A stretch of 64,000 nucleotides of DNA from Acidimicrobiales bacterium (GTDB taxonomy: Bacteria; Actinomycetota; Acidimicrobiia; Acidimicrobiales; MedAcidi-G1). Below are positions 1-8,516 of this stretch, piece by piece. The notes beneath the pieces are model-generated. The model made no database searches. It worked only from the letters and a program-made list of their open reading frames with translations, and was not told where the DNA came from. Where the stretch lies: positions 1-64,000 of the forward strand of contig JASLKK010000003.1 of the NCBI GenBank assembly GCA_030747595.1. The letters run 5' to 3'. Position numbers and translations under genes: made by a program. Position 1 is the first letter of the stretch, and each line of letters opens with the position of its first letter.

Positions 1-9
1 AAAACGGTG

Positions 10-39
10 GGAGGCCGGGCCCTTGTGGGCCCGGCCTCC
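10..39 (-). terminator. Intrinsic terminator of the triple solute-binding-protein gene
   Basis: A perfect 13-bp inverted repeat (10-22 with 27-39) encloses a TTGT loop. Read on the minus strand it is followed by CCACCGTTTT, where the window ends, so the T-run may be longer. It lies 67 bases after the stop of the minus-strand lipoprotein gene. Confidence 0.75.
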
Positions 40-105
40 GGTCACCGTGTCCCGTTGCCTGCCCCTCAGAGAGGGACCGGATCCGGGATCAAACGTTTAG
101 GCCGT

Positions 106-2970
106 TCAGCCAGCAGCCTCAGCGATCCACGCATCAACGTGAGCCGCGTTCTCAGCCATCCAGCCAGTCGCCAGTTCAGCGACATGGGCCTGGGAACCGT
201 CACCATCGGTCTGGTCGACCTGCAGGAACGAAATGTCCAGGATCGACGGCTTGATCAACGGGAACAGCTTCCGCAAGAACCCATCAGTGCCATCGAGCAT
301 GTCGGTACGGGCCGACACCTGAATGTCAGCAGCCGACCAACCCAACTGGCAGGGCTGGGTGCACATGTCGGCACCGAAGGCCGTGAAGCCCTCTTCCTGC
401 TGGTGGTTCTCGCCACCCTCCTTGCCCAACGGGTTGGACTCGTCAAGAACCGCCTCAACAGACAGCCACAACACGTTGTCACCAGGCACCAGCACCGTCA
501 GGTACGAAGCAGGCGACCACGTGTACAAGATCCCCGGCTCACCGGCATTGACGCGGTTCACCATCTCGGCGAACAAGGCGTCGTACTCGGCCTTGGTCTC
601 CTCCATGTTGTCCCACGGCTCACTGCCGTTACCCCAGGCGATCTGGTTCTCGATGATGTCGTCACAGGTCCACGACTCCGGGCAACCAAGGATCTCGCCC
701 TTGCCGTTGCCATCAGAATCGAACTGCGACCACAACGACTCGTCACGGTTGATCTGATCAATCGTCGAGATGTTGTTGTCCTCAGCCCAGGTCTTGGTCA
801 CCAGGAAGCCCTGGACACCAGAGTCCTGGAACAGACCCGGCACAGCCTCAACGTGGTCACCCACGAGGCTGCCGTCAGACAACTCGTTTTCGAACCACGA
901 GAAGTGACCCGGGTACCAAGAGTTGGCCCAGAAGTCACACGAACCCTCAGCCATTGCCGTATAGGCATTGGACGGGCCCAACTCGATGACCGACGGATCA
1001 GAGATCTCGTAGCCAGCCTGCTGAAGGACCTGACGCACGATCTCGGCCTGGATGTAACCAGACGCCCAGTTCGCACGACACATCGTCAACGACACACCAT
1101 CACCAGGCAGCGCCGCCGCGTCCTCGGCGTAGGCGCCGTCACCGATGTCGTCGTAGGTGACCGTGAATGCGGTACCGAAGTACTTGCCGTTCAGTGCAGC
1201 GAGAGTGCCGTCGTCCTTCATGGACTGGATGGCCTCGTTGAACGGAGCCACGAGGTCACTGCCTTCAGTGAAGGCCCAGCCCAGCGGATCCGACTGCAGG
1301 GGATCGGGGAGCATGTCCACAGAATCTGCGTTCTCACCCTGGTAGCCCTGACCGGCCACGTCGTCCATGATCACGGCGCACACGTCACCGGTGATCAGGG
1401 CCTGCACGGCAAAGGCGAATGACTCGAATGCCACGATCCGGTCCTCGCCGACTACGTCCACTGAAAGGTCGTAGTTGGTGGTTCCGGTCTGCGAACCGAC
1501 GTTGCAGTTCGCAGCCTCGAGGTCGCCACGAGAGCCGATCTCCGAGTTGCCCTTGGCCACAAGGATCTTCTGGTCAGTGCTGATGAAGCTGATCGAGAAG
1601 TCCACGACCTTGTCACGCTCTTCGGTGATCGTGATACCGCCACCGGCCATGTCGAACTGGCCCTCGCCTGTGGCGATGATCGTGGCGTCCCAGCCAAACT
1701 CCTGGAAGCTCGGAACGCAGTTCAGTCGTGCACAGACCTCGTCCATGGCGTCGTAGTCCCAACCCATAGCCACACCGGTGTCAGCCGGGATGTAGGCGAA
1801 CGGCAGGTAGGCGTTGTCCACCGCGATGGTGACGACGCGGCCGCCCAGGTCGGGCAGAACCACTGCCCGCTCACCGGGCACCTCGGGCACGCTGATGGCG
1901 CCGCTAACGACCTTTGCCTTGAGGGAGTCAAGATCCCCGGCAATGTCGTCTACGAAACCACCACTTGTGGCGTAACCAACTCCGTCGTTGGAGAGGTTGA
2001 ACATGACCGCTCCGCCCTGGAATGTGCCTTCACCCTGAGCCTTAATGGTGTCGAACACGGATACGTCCATGTTCTTCATCATCGAGGTCAGGAGGTATTC
2101 CTTGACCGAGTCATCGACCACGTTGTACTGGTCAGAGTCCACGCCAATGGCCCAGACCTTCGAACCTGAGTCCTCGGTATGGGACTTTGTGGCCTCGAAG
2201 ACACCGAATCCGGTTCCACCAGCGGCCTGGTAGATGATGTCGGCACCCTTTTCGTACATCGACAGTGCGATCTCGCGGCCCCGGTCAGGAGCGTTGAATC
2301 CGTCGAAGTCCGGTGGTTCGGTGACGTACTCGACCAGGACTGTTGCGTCCGGGTTGGTCTGCGCGACACCGGCGGCGAAACCAGCCTCAAACTTGTTGAT
2401 CAGTGGGAAGTTCACGCCACCGATGAATCCAATGACGTTGGCGCTGGTCTTCATACCCGCTGCCGCACCCACGAGGAACGAACCTTCGTGTTCGGCATAG
2501 AGCAGAGAGGCCACGTTCGACGCATCCACGAAGCCATCGATGATGGCGAAGTTCGTGTCCGGGTATTCGGCCGACACCTCGGCCATCGAGGAGTCGAACA
2601 GCCAGCCAACACCAATCACCAGATCGTTGGATTCAGCCATCAGGCGGAGTAGTTCTGCCCTATTCGAGCCATCAGAGTTGGGCGAGGCGTCGGAGATGTT
2701 GGCTCCGAGCTCGTTGGCCGCCTTCTCTAGACCTGCATAGGCCATGTCGTTGAATGACCCATCTCCGCGGCCACCGATATCGAAGACCAGTCCCACATTG
2801 ACCGGTTCGTCCGGCGGTGCCGGAGCCTCGGTGGCTGCCGGTGCAGCAGTCGCAGCGGGTGCCGCGGTGGTCGCCGCTGGTGCGGCATCGTCGCTGTCGC
2901 TACCGCACGCCGAGACAACTAGGGCAAACCCCAGCATCACAGCGAGCAGGCTGGTAAATCGCTTACTCAT
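106..2970 (-). CDS. Lipoprotein with three tandem solute-binding domains (BMP/PnrA + SBP_bac_3 + OpuAC)
   Basis: 954 aa. Residues 1-22 are a lipoprotein signal ending in VSAC (lipid-modified Cys22), followed by an Ala/Pro/Thr-rich linker to about 55. Three full-length binding modules follow. About 56-370 is a BMP/PnrA-like nucleoside-type domain, with [17 protein letters not shown] at its start. About 375-615 is a polar-amino-acid family 3 domain ([28 protein letters not shown]). About 620-954 is an OpuAC glycine-betaine/proline-type domain ([33 protein letters not shown]). These families normally occur as separate proteins serving different ABC transporters. The ATG at 2970 is chosen because GGAGGGG lies 5-11 bases upstream and the signal peptide starts there; an upstream in-frame start at 3069 lacks this support. 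No permease or ATPase gene is adjacent within the window. Ligands are inferred only from family. Confidence 0.9.
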   Translation of the reverse strand: MSKRFTSLLAVMLGFALVVSACGSDSDDAAPAATTAAPAATAAPAATEAPAPPDEPVNVGLVFDIGGRGDGSFNDMAYAGLEKAANELGANISDASPNSDGSNRAELLRLMAESNDLVIGVGWLFDSSMAEVSAEYPDTNFAIIDGFVDASNVASLLYAEHEGSFLVGAAAGMKTSANVIGFIGGVNFPLINKFEAGFAAGVAQTNPDATVLVEYVTEPPDFDGFNAPDRGREIALSMYEKGADIIYQAAGGTGFGVFEATKSHTEDSGSKVWAIGVDSDQYNVVDDSVKEYLLTSMMKNMDVSVFDTIKAQGEGTFQGGAVMFNLSNDGVGYATSGGFVDDIAGDLDSLKAKVVSGAISVPEVPGERAVVLPDLGGRVVTIAVDNAYLPFAYIPADTGVAMGWDYDAMDEVCARLNCVPSFQEFGWDATIIATGEGQFDMAGGGITITEERDKVVDFSISFISTDQKILVAKGNSEIGSRGDLEAANCNVGSQTGTTNYDLSVDVVGEDRIVAFESFAFAVQALITGDVCAVIMDDVAGQGYQGENADSVDMLPDPLQSDPLGWAFTEGSDLVAPFNEAIQSMKDDGTLAALNGKYFGTAFTVTYDDIGDGAYAEDAAALPGDGVSLTMCRANWASGYIQAEIVRQVLQQAGYEISDPSVIELGPSNAYTAMAEGSCDFWANSWYPGHFSWFENELSDGSLVGDHVEAVPGLFQDSGVQGFLVTKTWAEDNNISTIDQINRDESLWSQFDSDGNGKGEILGCPESWTCDDIIENQIAWGNGSEPWDNMEETKAEYDALFAEMVNRVNAGEPGILYTWSPASYLTVLVPGDNVLWLSVEAVLDESNPLGKEGGENHQQEEGFTAFGADMCTQPCQLGWSAADIQVSARTDMLDGTDGFLRKLFPLIKPSILDISFLQVDQTDGDGSQAHVAELATGWMAENAAHVDAWIAEAAG

Positions 2971-3134
2971 GAACCCCTCCGGTCCCTTGTCGCATCGTTG
3001 CGCTGCGCGACGACCCATGGTCACCCGCAGGACAGATGACGGTACTCCCTCCTGTGACCGAACGCACATGAAACTGATCGGGTCGGTGAGGTACGGGCGA
3101 TTCCGGTCAGCGGGAATGGTCCAGGAGGCCGAGT

Positions 3135-3501
3135 TCAGGACCGAGCACCGGCGACCGTCACGGTGGTGACGATGCCGCTGCTGGCCTGCTGGGTCAGGGC
3201 GGCGGAGACCGGTACCGCAACGACATCGTCTAGGTGGGCGGCGATTTCGGACACCAGACGTTCGGCGAAGATGCTGCGACTGTCAAAGGTCCGCAGGTAA
3301 AGCTTGAGCGACTTGTACTCGATGTCGATCGTGTAGAAGTCCGGCCAATTGGTGACCGGTCACGTTGAAGCGAGCTTCGAGAAGACGAAGTGCACCAGAT
3401 CGAGCGAGCCCCTGGCTCTATCCCTTGGCGGGGAAGGCCTCGAACTGACTGCTGGGAAAGGCGTCGGGACGGCAGAGAACCGGCTCGTCAAGGGACGCCA
3501 T
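3135..3501 (-). pseudogene. Decayed QueF (7-cyano-7-deazaguanine reductase) relic
   Basis: The 3' part translates to a clear QueF C-terminus: PVTNWPDFYTIDIEY, then KSLKLYLRTF, and near the end [11 protein letters not shown]. QueF normally reads S-L-C-P-x-T-x-Q-P-D-F and then VESKSLKLYL. Three lesions are visible. The codon of the catalytic cysteine is TGA (3357-3359). About ten codons, including the substrate-binding Glu before SKSLKLYL, are missing. The N-terminal piece starting at ATG 3501 (ending FEAFPAKG) lies in another frame and stops at once. Queuosine precursor synthesis is therefore probably lost at this locus. Alternative: a recoded selenoprotein, considered in the findings and thought less likely because of the other lesions. 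Confidence 0.6.
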
Positions 3502-3512
3502 GACGGGGTTCG

Positions 3513-3602
3513 TCAGCTGTTGCGACCCAGATTGGGTTTGCGACCGTGGTTGGCTTTCTTACGGCGGACGTTGGCCTTCGCCCTGCTGGTGCGCTTTGAC
3601 AT
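3513..3602 (-). CDS. Small ribosomal protein, bL37-like
   Basis: A 29-aa, very basic protein: MSKRTSRAKANVRRKK, then ANHGRKPNLG. The ANHG-[RK]-[RK]-PN segment with a Lys/Arg-rich front matches, as I recall it, the roughly 24-aa large-subunit protein bL37 described in mycobacterial ribosomes. The start is supported by TACCCT (minus strand, 3610-3615) exactly 7 bases before the ATG, the same leaderless-promoter layout as other genes here. The longer in-frame ORF starting at 3803 would overlap ychF antisense and adds no family sequence. Confidence 0.6.
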   Translation of the reverse strand: MSKRTSRAKANVRRKKANHGRKPNLGRNS

Positions 3603-3609
3603 GTCGGTC

Positions 3610-3615
3610 AGGGTA
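3610..3615 (-). promoter_or_regulatory. Leaderless -10 box (TACCCT) for the bL37-like gene
   Basis: TACCCT on the minus strand lies 7 bases before ATG 3602, so transcription would begin at or next to the start codon; no Shine-Dalgarno is seen. Confidence 0.45.
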
Positions 3616-3703
3616 GCGGCGGCCATCACCGGATCCGCAGGGCTGATCCAGTCAGACCGCCGGGCCTCGGTCACACAGCCGTCGGCCGTCCGGCCGTCGG
3701 ACC

Positions 3704-3709
3704 TAGCCT
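3704..3709 (+). promoter_or_regulatory. Candidate -10 box (TAGCCT) for ychF
   Basis: TAGCCT lies 38 bases before the GTG start of ychF. This gene has a leader with a GGAG-type ribosome site (3731-3740), unlike the leaderless genes in the window. Confidence 0.35.
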
Positions 3710-3747
3710 GATCCGACCAGAGGACACGTCGGAGCCGGAGGCCCCAA

Positions 3748-4860
3748 GTGGAACGGTTCGGATTCGTGGGGCTACCCAACGCGGGAAAGTCATCGCTGTA
3801 CAACGCACTGGCTGGAGGCGGCGCCCTGGCCGCCCCTTACGCATTCGCCACCACTGACCCGAATATCGGCGTGGCCAAGGTCCCCGACGTTCGTCTTGAC
3901 CGTCTGGCCGAGATGAGTTCCTCGAAGAAGGTCGTCCCAACCAGCGTGGAGTTCGCCGACATTGGCGGCTTGGTCGAGGGGGCATCCCAGGGTGAGGGCC
4001 TGGGCAACAAGTTCCTGGCCGGCATTCGCGAGGTCGACGCCATCGTGTTCGTCCTGCGAGCCTTTCGCGATGCCGACGTGCCGGGCCCGAGCGACCCACT
4101 GGAACACCTCCGCGTCGTCGAGGTGGAGCTGGCTCTCGCCGACCTCGAAACCACCGAGAAGCAACTCGACAAGGTGCGCCGTGCCGCCAAGGGTGATCCG
4201 TCCCTAGGCCCGGCCCTGGCGGCCCTCGGCAAGGCCGTGGACCAGCTCGGTGAGGGCGTGCCCCTATACCGCAGCGACCTTTCGGCCGATGACCGGACGG
4301 CGCTACGGCCGTTCTTCCTCCTCACTGACAAGCCGGTCCTGGCCGTGGTGAACCTCGACGAGGAGCAGGTCATGGATCCTGACCCGGTACTGGCGCCGGT
4401 CTGCGCCGAACTCGAGGGTGCGTCGAGCACCGCTGGTCCCGGAGGAGCGGAAGCCGACGCACAGGTCGTAGGAATGTGCGTGCAACTCGAGGCCGAGGCT
4501 GCCCTTCTACCTGAGGCCGACCGAGTCGAGATGCTTGAGGGGCTGGGACTGGGTGAGGGTGCGCTGCCCGTGTTCGTCCGGGCCGCCTACCACCTGCTCG
4601 GTCTGCGGACGTACTTCACGACCGGTGAGAAGGAGAGCCGGGCCTGGACCTTCCGGGCCGGCTCGTCAGCCCCCGAGTGCGCCGGTCGAATCCACACCGA
4701 CTTTCAACGAGGCTTCATCCGGGCCGAGACCATCCGGTGGGACACGCTGCTAGATAAGGGTTCGTGGTCCGGGGCACGGGATTCCGGGCTGGTTCGTAGC
4801 GAGGGCAAGGACTACTTCCCCGAGGACGGCGACGTGATGGAGTTCCGTTTCAACGTCTGA
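3748..4860 (+). CDS. ychF: Ribosome-binding ATPase YchF
   Basis: 370 aa, usual length. The P-loop GLPNAGKSS is at the N-terminus. NLDE occupies the nucleotide-specificity site, and NxxE rather than NKxD is the mark of YchF's ATP preference. The C-terminal TGS-like domain carries YFTTGEKESRAWTF. YchF is a cytosolic Obg-family protein that binds ribosomes and is linked to stress responses. The GTG start directly precedes the P-loop strand and has GGAGCCGGAGG upstream. It heads the plus-strand run of translation genes. Confidence 0.93.
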   Translation: MERFGFVGLPNAGKSSLYNALAGGGALAAPYAFATTDPNIGVAKVPDVRLDRLAEMSSSKKVVPTSVEFADIGGLVEGASQGEGLGNKFLAGIREVDAIVFVLRAFRDADVPGPSDPLEHLRVVEVELALADLETTEKQLDKVRRAAKGDPSLGPALAALGKAVDQLGEGVPLYRSDLSADDRTALRPFFLLTDKPVLAVVNLDEEQVMDPDPVLAPVCAELEGASSTAGPGGAEADAQVVGMCVQLEAEAALLPEADRVEMLEGLGLGEGALPVFVRAAYHLLGLRTYFTTGEKESRAWTFRAGSSAPECAGRIHTDFQRGFIRAETIRWDTLLDKGSWSGARDSGLVRSEGKDYFPEDGDVMEFRFNV

Positions 4861-4897
4861 TAGGAGCGAGGCCCGCCCTCGGTCGTCGGTCGGGACG

Positions 4898-4903
4898 TAC
4901 GCT
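4898..4903 (+). promoter_or_regulatory. Leaderless -10 box (TACGCT) ahead of the rsmI leader ORF
   Basis: TACGCT is followed by 7 bases and ATG 4911, the spacing shared by other leaderless starts in the window. Confidence 0.35.
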
Positions 4904-4910
4904 CAGTGCC

Positions 4911-4967
4911 ATGCCATGGTTGGTTCGATGCGATGGCAATCCCGTGGATCAGGAGACGAGTCGATGA
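4911..4967 (+). CDS. 18-aa leader peptide ORF coupled to rsmI
   Basis: ATG 4911 opens an 18-codon frame (MPWLVRCDGNPVDQETSR). Its TGA stop overlaps the ATG of rsmI as ATGA (4964-4967). A TANNNT box 7 bases upstream suggests transcription begins at this ATG, so ribosomes would reach rsmI by translating this peptide first. No homology is recognised. It may be a coupling or regulatory uORF, or a chance frame. Confidence 0.3.
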   Translation: MPWLVRCDGNPVDQETSR

Positions 4968-5803
4968 CTGGCCGGCTGGTACCGGGCCGACTGATGCTGG
5001 TGGCCACTCCGATCGGCAACCTCGGCGACCTGTCGCCACGGGCCGTCGAAGCGTTGGCTAGCGCCGACCTGGTGGCCTGTGAGGACACCCGGCGGACCGG
5101 TCGACTGCTCCAGCACGCCGGAATCACCGGAAGCGACCTCCTCCGCCTCGATGATCACACCGAGGAACGTTCCGCAGTCGTGGTGCTGCGCCGGATCGGC
5201 GAGGGAGCCACCGTGGCCCTCGTGTCCGACGCCGGTATGCCCGGGATCTCGGACCCCGGAGAACGGGTGGTGCGCCGGGTCGTCGACGCCGGTCATTCGG
5301 TGGTCGTGGTGCCGGGGCCCTCTGCTCCGGTGGCGGCCGTAGCGGCCAGCGGTCTGGCTACTGACCGGTGGTGCATGGAGGGGTTCCTGCCCCGCAAAGG
5401 CTCGGCCCGCTCGGATCGGCTGGCCGAGTTGGCCGTCGAGGAACGGACCATGGTGCTGTTCGAATCGCCGCATCGTCTGGCAGCCACCCTGGGAGAAATG
5501 GTCAGGGTTGTGGGTCCCGACCGGCGGGCCGTGGTGGCCCGCGAGATCACCAAACTCCACGAGGAGTTCGTCCGGGGCACGGTGGCTGAGTTGGCTGAGC
5601 GGTTCGCCGAACCGCCAAAGGGCGAGATCGTGCTGGTGCTCGAAGGGGCACCGCCGCCGTCCGAGGTCGGCGACGAGCGTATTCGGGTGGTGCTGGCGGA
5701 GGCACGGGCCAGCGGGGCGTCGACCCGTGACGCCGCCGACGAGGCGGCCCGCCGTCTCGGGGTGTCGCGGCGCCGGGCCTACCGCCTGGGCCTCGAGAGC
5801 TGA
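4964..5803 (+). CDS. rsmI: 16S rRNA (cytidine1402-2'-O)-methyltransferase
   Basis: 279 aa. N-terminal LVATPIGNLGDLSPRA, then CEDTRRTGRLL, VSDAGMPGISDPG and GEIVLVLEGAP follow the RsmI (YraL) pattern within the tetrapyrrole-methylase fold. It methylates the 2'-OH of C1402 in the decoding centre. ATG 4964 is chosen because AGGAG lies 8 bases upstream; a further upstream in-frame ATG (4916) adds 16 residues outside the family. The start overlaps the stop of a short leader ORF. Confidence 0.93.
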   Translation: MTGRLVPGRLMLVATPIGNLGDLSPRAVEALASADLVACEDTRRTGRLLQHAGITGSDLLRLDDHTEERSAVVVLRRIGEGATVALVSDAGMPGISDPGERVVRRVVDAGHSVVVVPGPSAPVAAVAASGLATDRWCMEGFLPRKGSARSDRLAELAVEERTMVLFESPHRLAATLGEMVRVVGPDRRAVVAREITKLHEEFVRGTVAELAERFAEPPKGEIVLVLEGAPPPSEVGDERIRVVLAEARASGASTRDAADEAARRLGVSRRRAYRLGLES

Positions 5804-5875
5804 CGGAGCGGGATCGCTGCCGATTGGATTCCCTGAGGGCCGGTATCGGGCACCGTTCGATCGCGGGCCCACCGG

Positions 5876-5881
5876 TAGCCT
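5876..5881 (+). promoter_or_regulatory. Leaderless -10 box (TAGCCT) for metG
   Basis: TAGCCT is followed by 7 bases (GCGGGTA) and ATG 5889; no Shine-Dalgarno is present. Confidence 0.5.
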
Positions 5882-5888
5882 GCGGGTA

Positions 5889-7610
5889 ATGGTTGATACA
5901 CCCCAGACCGATCGGCGCGCCGAGATACCTGTTGCTGGTACGCCTGCTGGCACGCCGGTACTGGTGGCCGTGGCCTGGCCCTACGCCTCCGGATCGCGTC
6001 ACCTCGGGCACCTGGCCGGTGCCTACCTGCCGGCCGACATCTACGCCCGCCACCAGCGCCTGGTCGGCAACCGGGTGATCATGGTGAGCGGATCGGATGT
6101 CCACGGCACCCCGATCACCGTTCGGGCCGATGCCGAGGGGGTCACCCCAGCTGACGTCGTGGCTCGCTACCACGCCGAGTTCGTCGCCGACTGGGATCGG
6201 CTCGGCATCAGTTGGGATTGCTACACCTCCACCGGCACCGCCAACCACGCTGAGGTCACCCAGGACGTCTTCATGCGCCTCCTGGACAATGGCCACATTG
6301 ATCGTCGGATCAGCGACCAGTACTACGACGCCGAGGCCGACCGGTTCCTACCCGATCGGTACATCGAGGGCACCTGCCCCCACTGCGACTACACGGAGGC
6401 TCGCGGTGACCAGTGCGAAGACTGTGGCCGCACGCTTGACCCCGAAGAACTGGTCGACCCCCGGTCCAAGATCACGGGTTCCACGCCCGAGCTGCGTTCC
6501 ACTGAACACTTCTACCTGCGGCTCTCGGACTTCACCGAGCGGTTGGGGGAGTGGTTGGGCACCCGCGAGGGTTGGCGCCGGCACGTACTCAACTTCTCCA
6601 AGGGTTGGGTCGACGAGGGTCTCCAGGATCGCGCCATCACCCGGGACCTCGACTGGGGCATCGAGTTGCCGGTCGACGATCTGGGCCCCGGTAAGCGGAT
6701 TTATGTCTGGTTTGAGGCCGTCATCGGCTACCTCTCGGCAGCCAAGGAATGGGCGAGGGCTAGTGGTGACCCTGAGGCCTGGCGCGATTGGTGGGAAGGC
6801 GACGACGCCCGCTCCGTCTACTTCATCGGCAAGGACAACATTCCGTTTCACACCATCATCTGGCCGGCGATGCTCATCGGATACGGCGGGTTGAACCTGC
6901 CCACAGACGTGCCCGCTAACCAGTACGTGACCTTCAAGGGCGGGAAGGCCTCGGCCAGTCGTGGTGTGGGCCTGACTATCGGCGAGGGGCTCGAACTCTT
7001 CGAGGCCGATGCGCTGCGGTATGCGCTGGCCGCCTCGTTGCCTGAGCAAAGCGATACTGACCTTTCCGTCGAGGAGATCGGCCGCCGCATCAACGAGGAA
7101 CTGGTCGCCACCTGGGGAAATCTGGTCAACCGGGTGTTGTCGATGGTCCACAAGACGTGTGAGGGGGTAGTGCCCGAAGCAGATGGACGGAACGCTGAGG
7201 ACCTCGCCGTGCTGGCCACCGTGGACGCTGCGCTGGCCACCGTGACCGACCAGATCGAGGAGGTCGAGTTGCGGGCAGCGCTGAGGACTGGCATGGATGC
7301 CGCGGCGTCCGTCAACGCCTATCTGAACGCCACCGAACCGTGGAAGTTGGCCAAGACCGACCCCGGCCGGGCCCGGGTGGTGCTGGGTACTGCTCTGGCC
7401 GCGGTAGCCGGCGTCCGGGTCTCGTTGTCTCCCTACCTGCCGTTCACCACGCTGGCTCTCGAGGACGTGTTCGGACCCGTCCTCGCCTGGAAGCGGGTGG
7501 AGCCGGCACCTGGCACGCCTGTGTCCAAGCCCACTCCGCTCTTTACCAAGATCGACCTCGACGAACTGCTCGACGGCCAGTCACCCATCCAACAACCCCC
7601 GGCCGAGTAG
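5889..7610 (+). CDS. metG: Methionyl-tRNA synthetase
   Basis: 573 aa, class I synthetase that charges tRNA-Met. The HIGH motif is HLGH in SGSRHLGHLAGAY. A zinc knuckle CPHC...CEDC lies near residues 165-185, and the anticodon-binding helix bundle follows (INEELVATWGNLVNRVL). No C-terminal EMAP-like domain is present. The KMSKS loop reads KASAS (in GGKASASRG), so the second lysine is absent; relaxed versions of this loop occur in some actinobacterial MetRS. ATG 5889 is preferred over upstream in-frame starts because the synthetase fold begins about 20 residues later and a leaderless promoter box sits 7 bases upstream. Confidence 0.94.
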   Translation: MVDTPQTDRRAEIPVAGTPAGTPVLVAVAWPYASGSRHLGHLAGAYLPADIYARHQRLVGNRVIMVSGSDVHGTPITVRADAEGVTPADVVARYHAEFVADWDRLGISWDCYTSTGTANHAEVTQDVFMRLLDNGHIDRRISDQYYDAEADRFLPDRYIEGTCPHCDYTEARGDQCEDCGRTLDPEELVDPRSKITGSTPELRSTEHFYLRLSDFTERLGEWLGTREGWRRHVLNFSKGWVDEGLQDRAITRDLDWGIELPVDDLGPGKRIYVWFEAVIGYLSAAKEWARASGDPEAWRDWWEGDDARSVYFIGKDNIPFHTIIWPAMLIGYGGLNLPTDVPANQYVTFKGGKASASRGVGLTIGEGLELFEADALRYALAASLPEQSDTDLSVEEIGRRINEELVATWGNLVNRVLSMVHKTCEGVVPEADGRNAEDLAVLATVDAALATVTDQIEEVELRAALRTGMDAAASVNAYLNATEPWKLAKTDPGRARVVLGTALAAVAGVRVSLSPYLPFTTLALEDVFGPVLAWKRVEPAPGTPVSKPTPLFTKIDLDELLDGQSPIQQPPAE

Positions 7611-7629
7611 CCGACGGACCCCGGTAACC

Positions 7630-8388
7630 ATGTCCACTTGGTTCGACAACCACTGCCACCTGGGTGCTGATGCAGGCGAGGTGGTGGACCGGGCCCGGGC
7701 TGGAGGTGTGGTCGGCATGGTCACCGTGGGGTGCGACCTTGACGACAGCAGGGCCGCCATCGTGACGGCGTCGGCCCATGACGACGTATGGGCCACGGCC
7801 GGCGTCCACCCCCATGAGGCCAGCCACGGCGTCGAAGGTCTGGCCGATCTGTTGTCGGAACCGAAAGTGGTGGCGGTCGGTGAGGCGGGGTTGGACTTCC
7901 ACTACGACCACTCGCCACGCGATGCCCAGAGAGAAGTGTTCGCTGCCCAGGTCGGGTTGGCCAACGCCCACGACCTCCCGTTGGTCATCCACACCCGTGA
8001 GGCGTGGGAGGAGACCTTCGCCCTGTTGGACGCCGAGGGGGTTCCGAACCGGACGGTGTTCCACTGCTTCACCGGTGGCCCCGACGAGGCCCGTGAGGGA
8101 CTAGAGAGAGGTGCCCTGCTGTCGTTTAGCGGGATCATTACCTTCCGGGCCGCCGATGATCTCCGGTCTGCGGCGGCTATCTGCCCACTGGATCGGGTCA
8201 TGGTCGAGACCGACTCGCCCTTCCTGACGCCCGTGCCCCACCGCGGGAAGGCCAACGAGCCGGCCCACGTGGCGCTGGTGGGTGCCGCGGTGGCCGAGGC
8301 CATGGGGCGGCGGGTCGACGAGGTGGCTGAGGCCACCACGGCCAACGCTCGGGTCTTCTACGCACTAGCGGGCCACGACCAGACCTGA
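7630..8388 (+). CDS. tatD: TatD-family metal-dependent DNase
   Basis: 252 aa, usual length. The metal-binding sites of the TatD TIM barrel are all visible: NHCHLG at the N-terminus, GVHPHEA, VGEAGLDFHYD, VIHTREAWEE, FHCFTGG and ETDSPFLTP. TatD proteins are cytosolic 3'-5' exonucleases linked to DNA repair. It lies 19 bases after metG, a pairing common in Gram-positive bacteria, where it precedes rpf/rsmA as here. Confidence 0.92.
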   Translation: MSTWFDNHCHLGADAGEVVDRARAGGVVGMVTVGCDLDDSRAAIVTASAHDDVWATAGVHPHEASHGVEGLADLLSEPKVVAVGEAGLDFHYDHSPRDAQREVFAAQVGLANAHDLPLVIHTREAWEETFALLDAEGVPNRTVFHCFTGGPDEAREGLERGALLSFSGIITFRAADDLRSAAAICPLDRVMVETDSPFLTPVPHRGKANEPAHVALVGAAVAEAMGRRVDEVAEATTANARVFYALAGHDQT

Positions 8389-8459
8389 CGCGTCGTGTAT
8401 TCCGGGGTTCCTCCCCCGGGGCGGTGACCGACGACCGGCTGGTCGATCCGTCCCCGATC

Positions 8460-8488
8460 TTGCGTTGACCGGCTGTCGTCCCTATCGT
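8460..8488 (+). promoter_or_regulatory. Candidate sigma-70-type promoter of the rpf-like gene
   Basis: TTGCGT (8460-8465), a 17-base spacer and TATCGT (8483-8488) lie about 30 bases before the start of the Rpf-like gene. No riboswitch-like structure was recognised in the rest of the 128-base gap. Confidence 0.35.
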
Positions 8489-8516
8489 CGCGCCGGCGAT
8501 CCGGCCATGGCCGGTC

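Noticed and set aside
7-1422. 471-aa plus-strand ORF opposite the triple binding-protein gene
   Set aside because: It is fully antisense to strongly conserved domains, shows no family motif, and is the expected GC-rich shadow frame.
3349-3711. 120-aa plus-strand ORF in the gap before ychF
   Set aside because: Its sequence is antisense to the queF relic and the bL37-like gene, which explain the region better.
8389-8516. ydaO-type (c-di-AMP) riboswitch before the rpf-like gene
   Set aside because: Such riboswitches often precede actinobacterial rpf genes, but the 128-base gap is too short and lacks the expected helices; only a promoter-like pair was seen.
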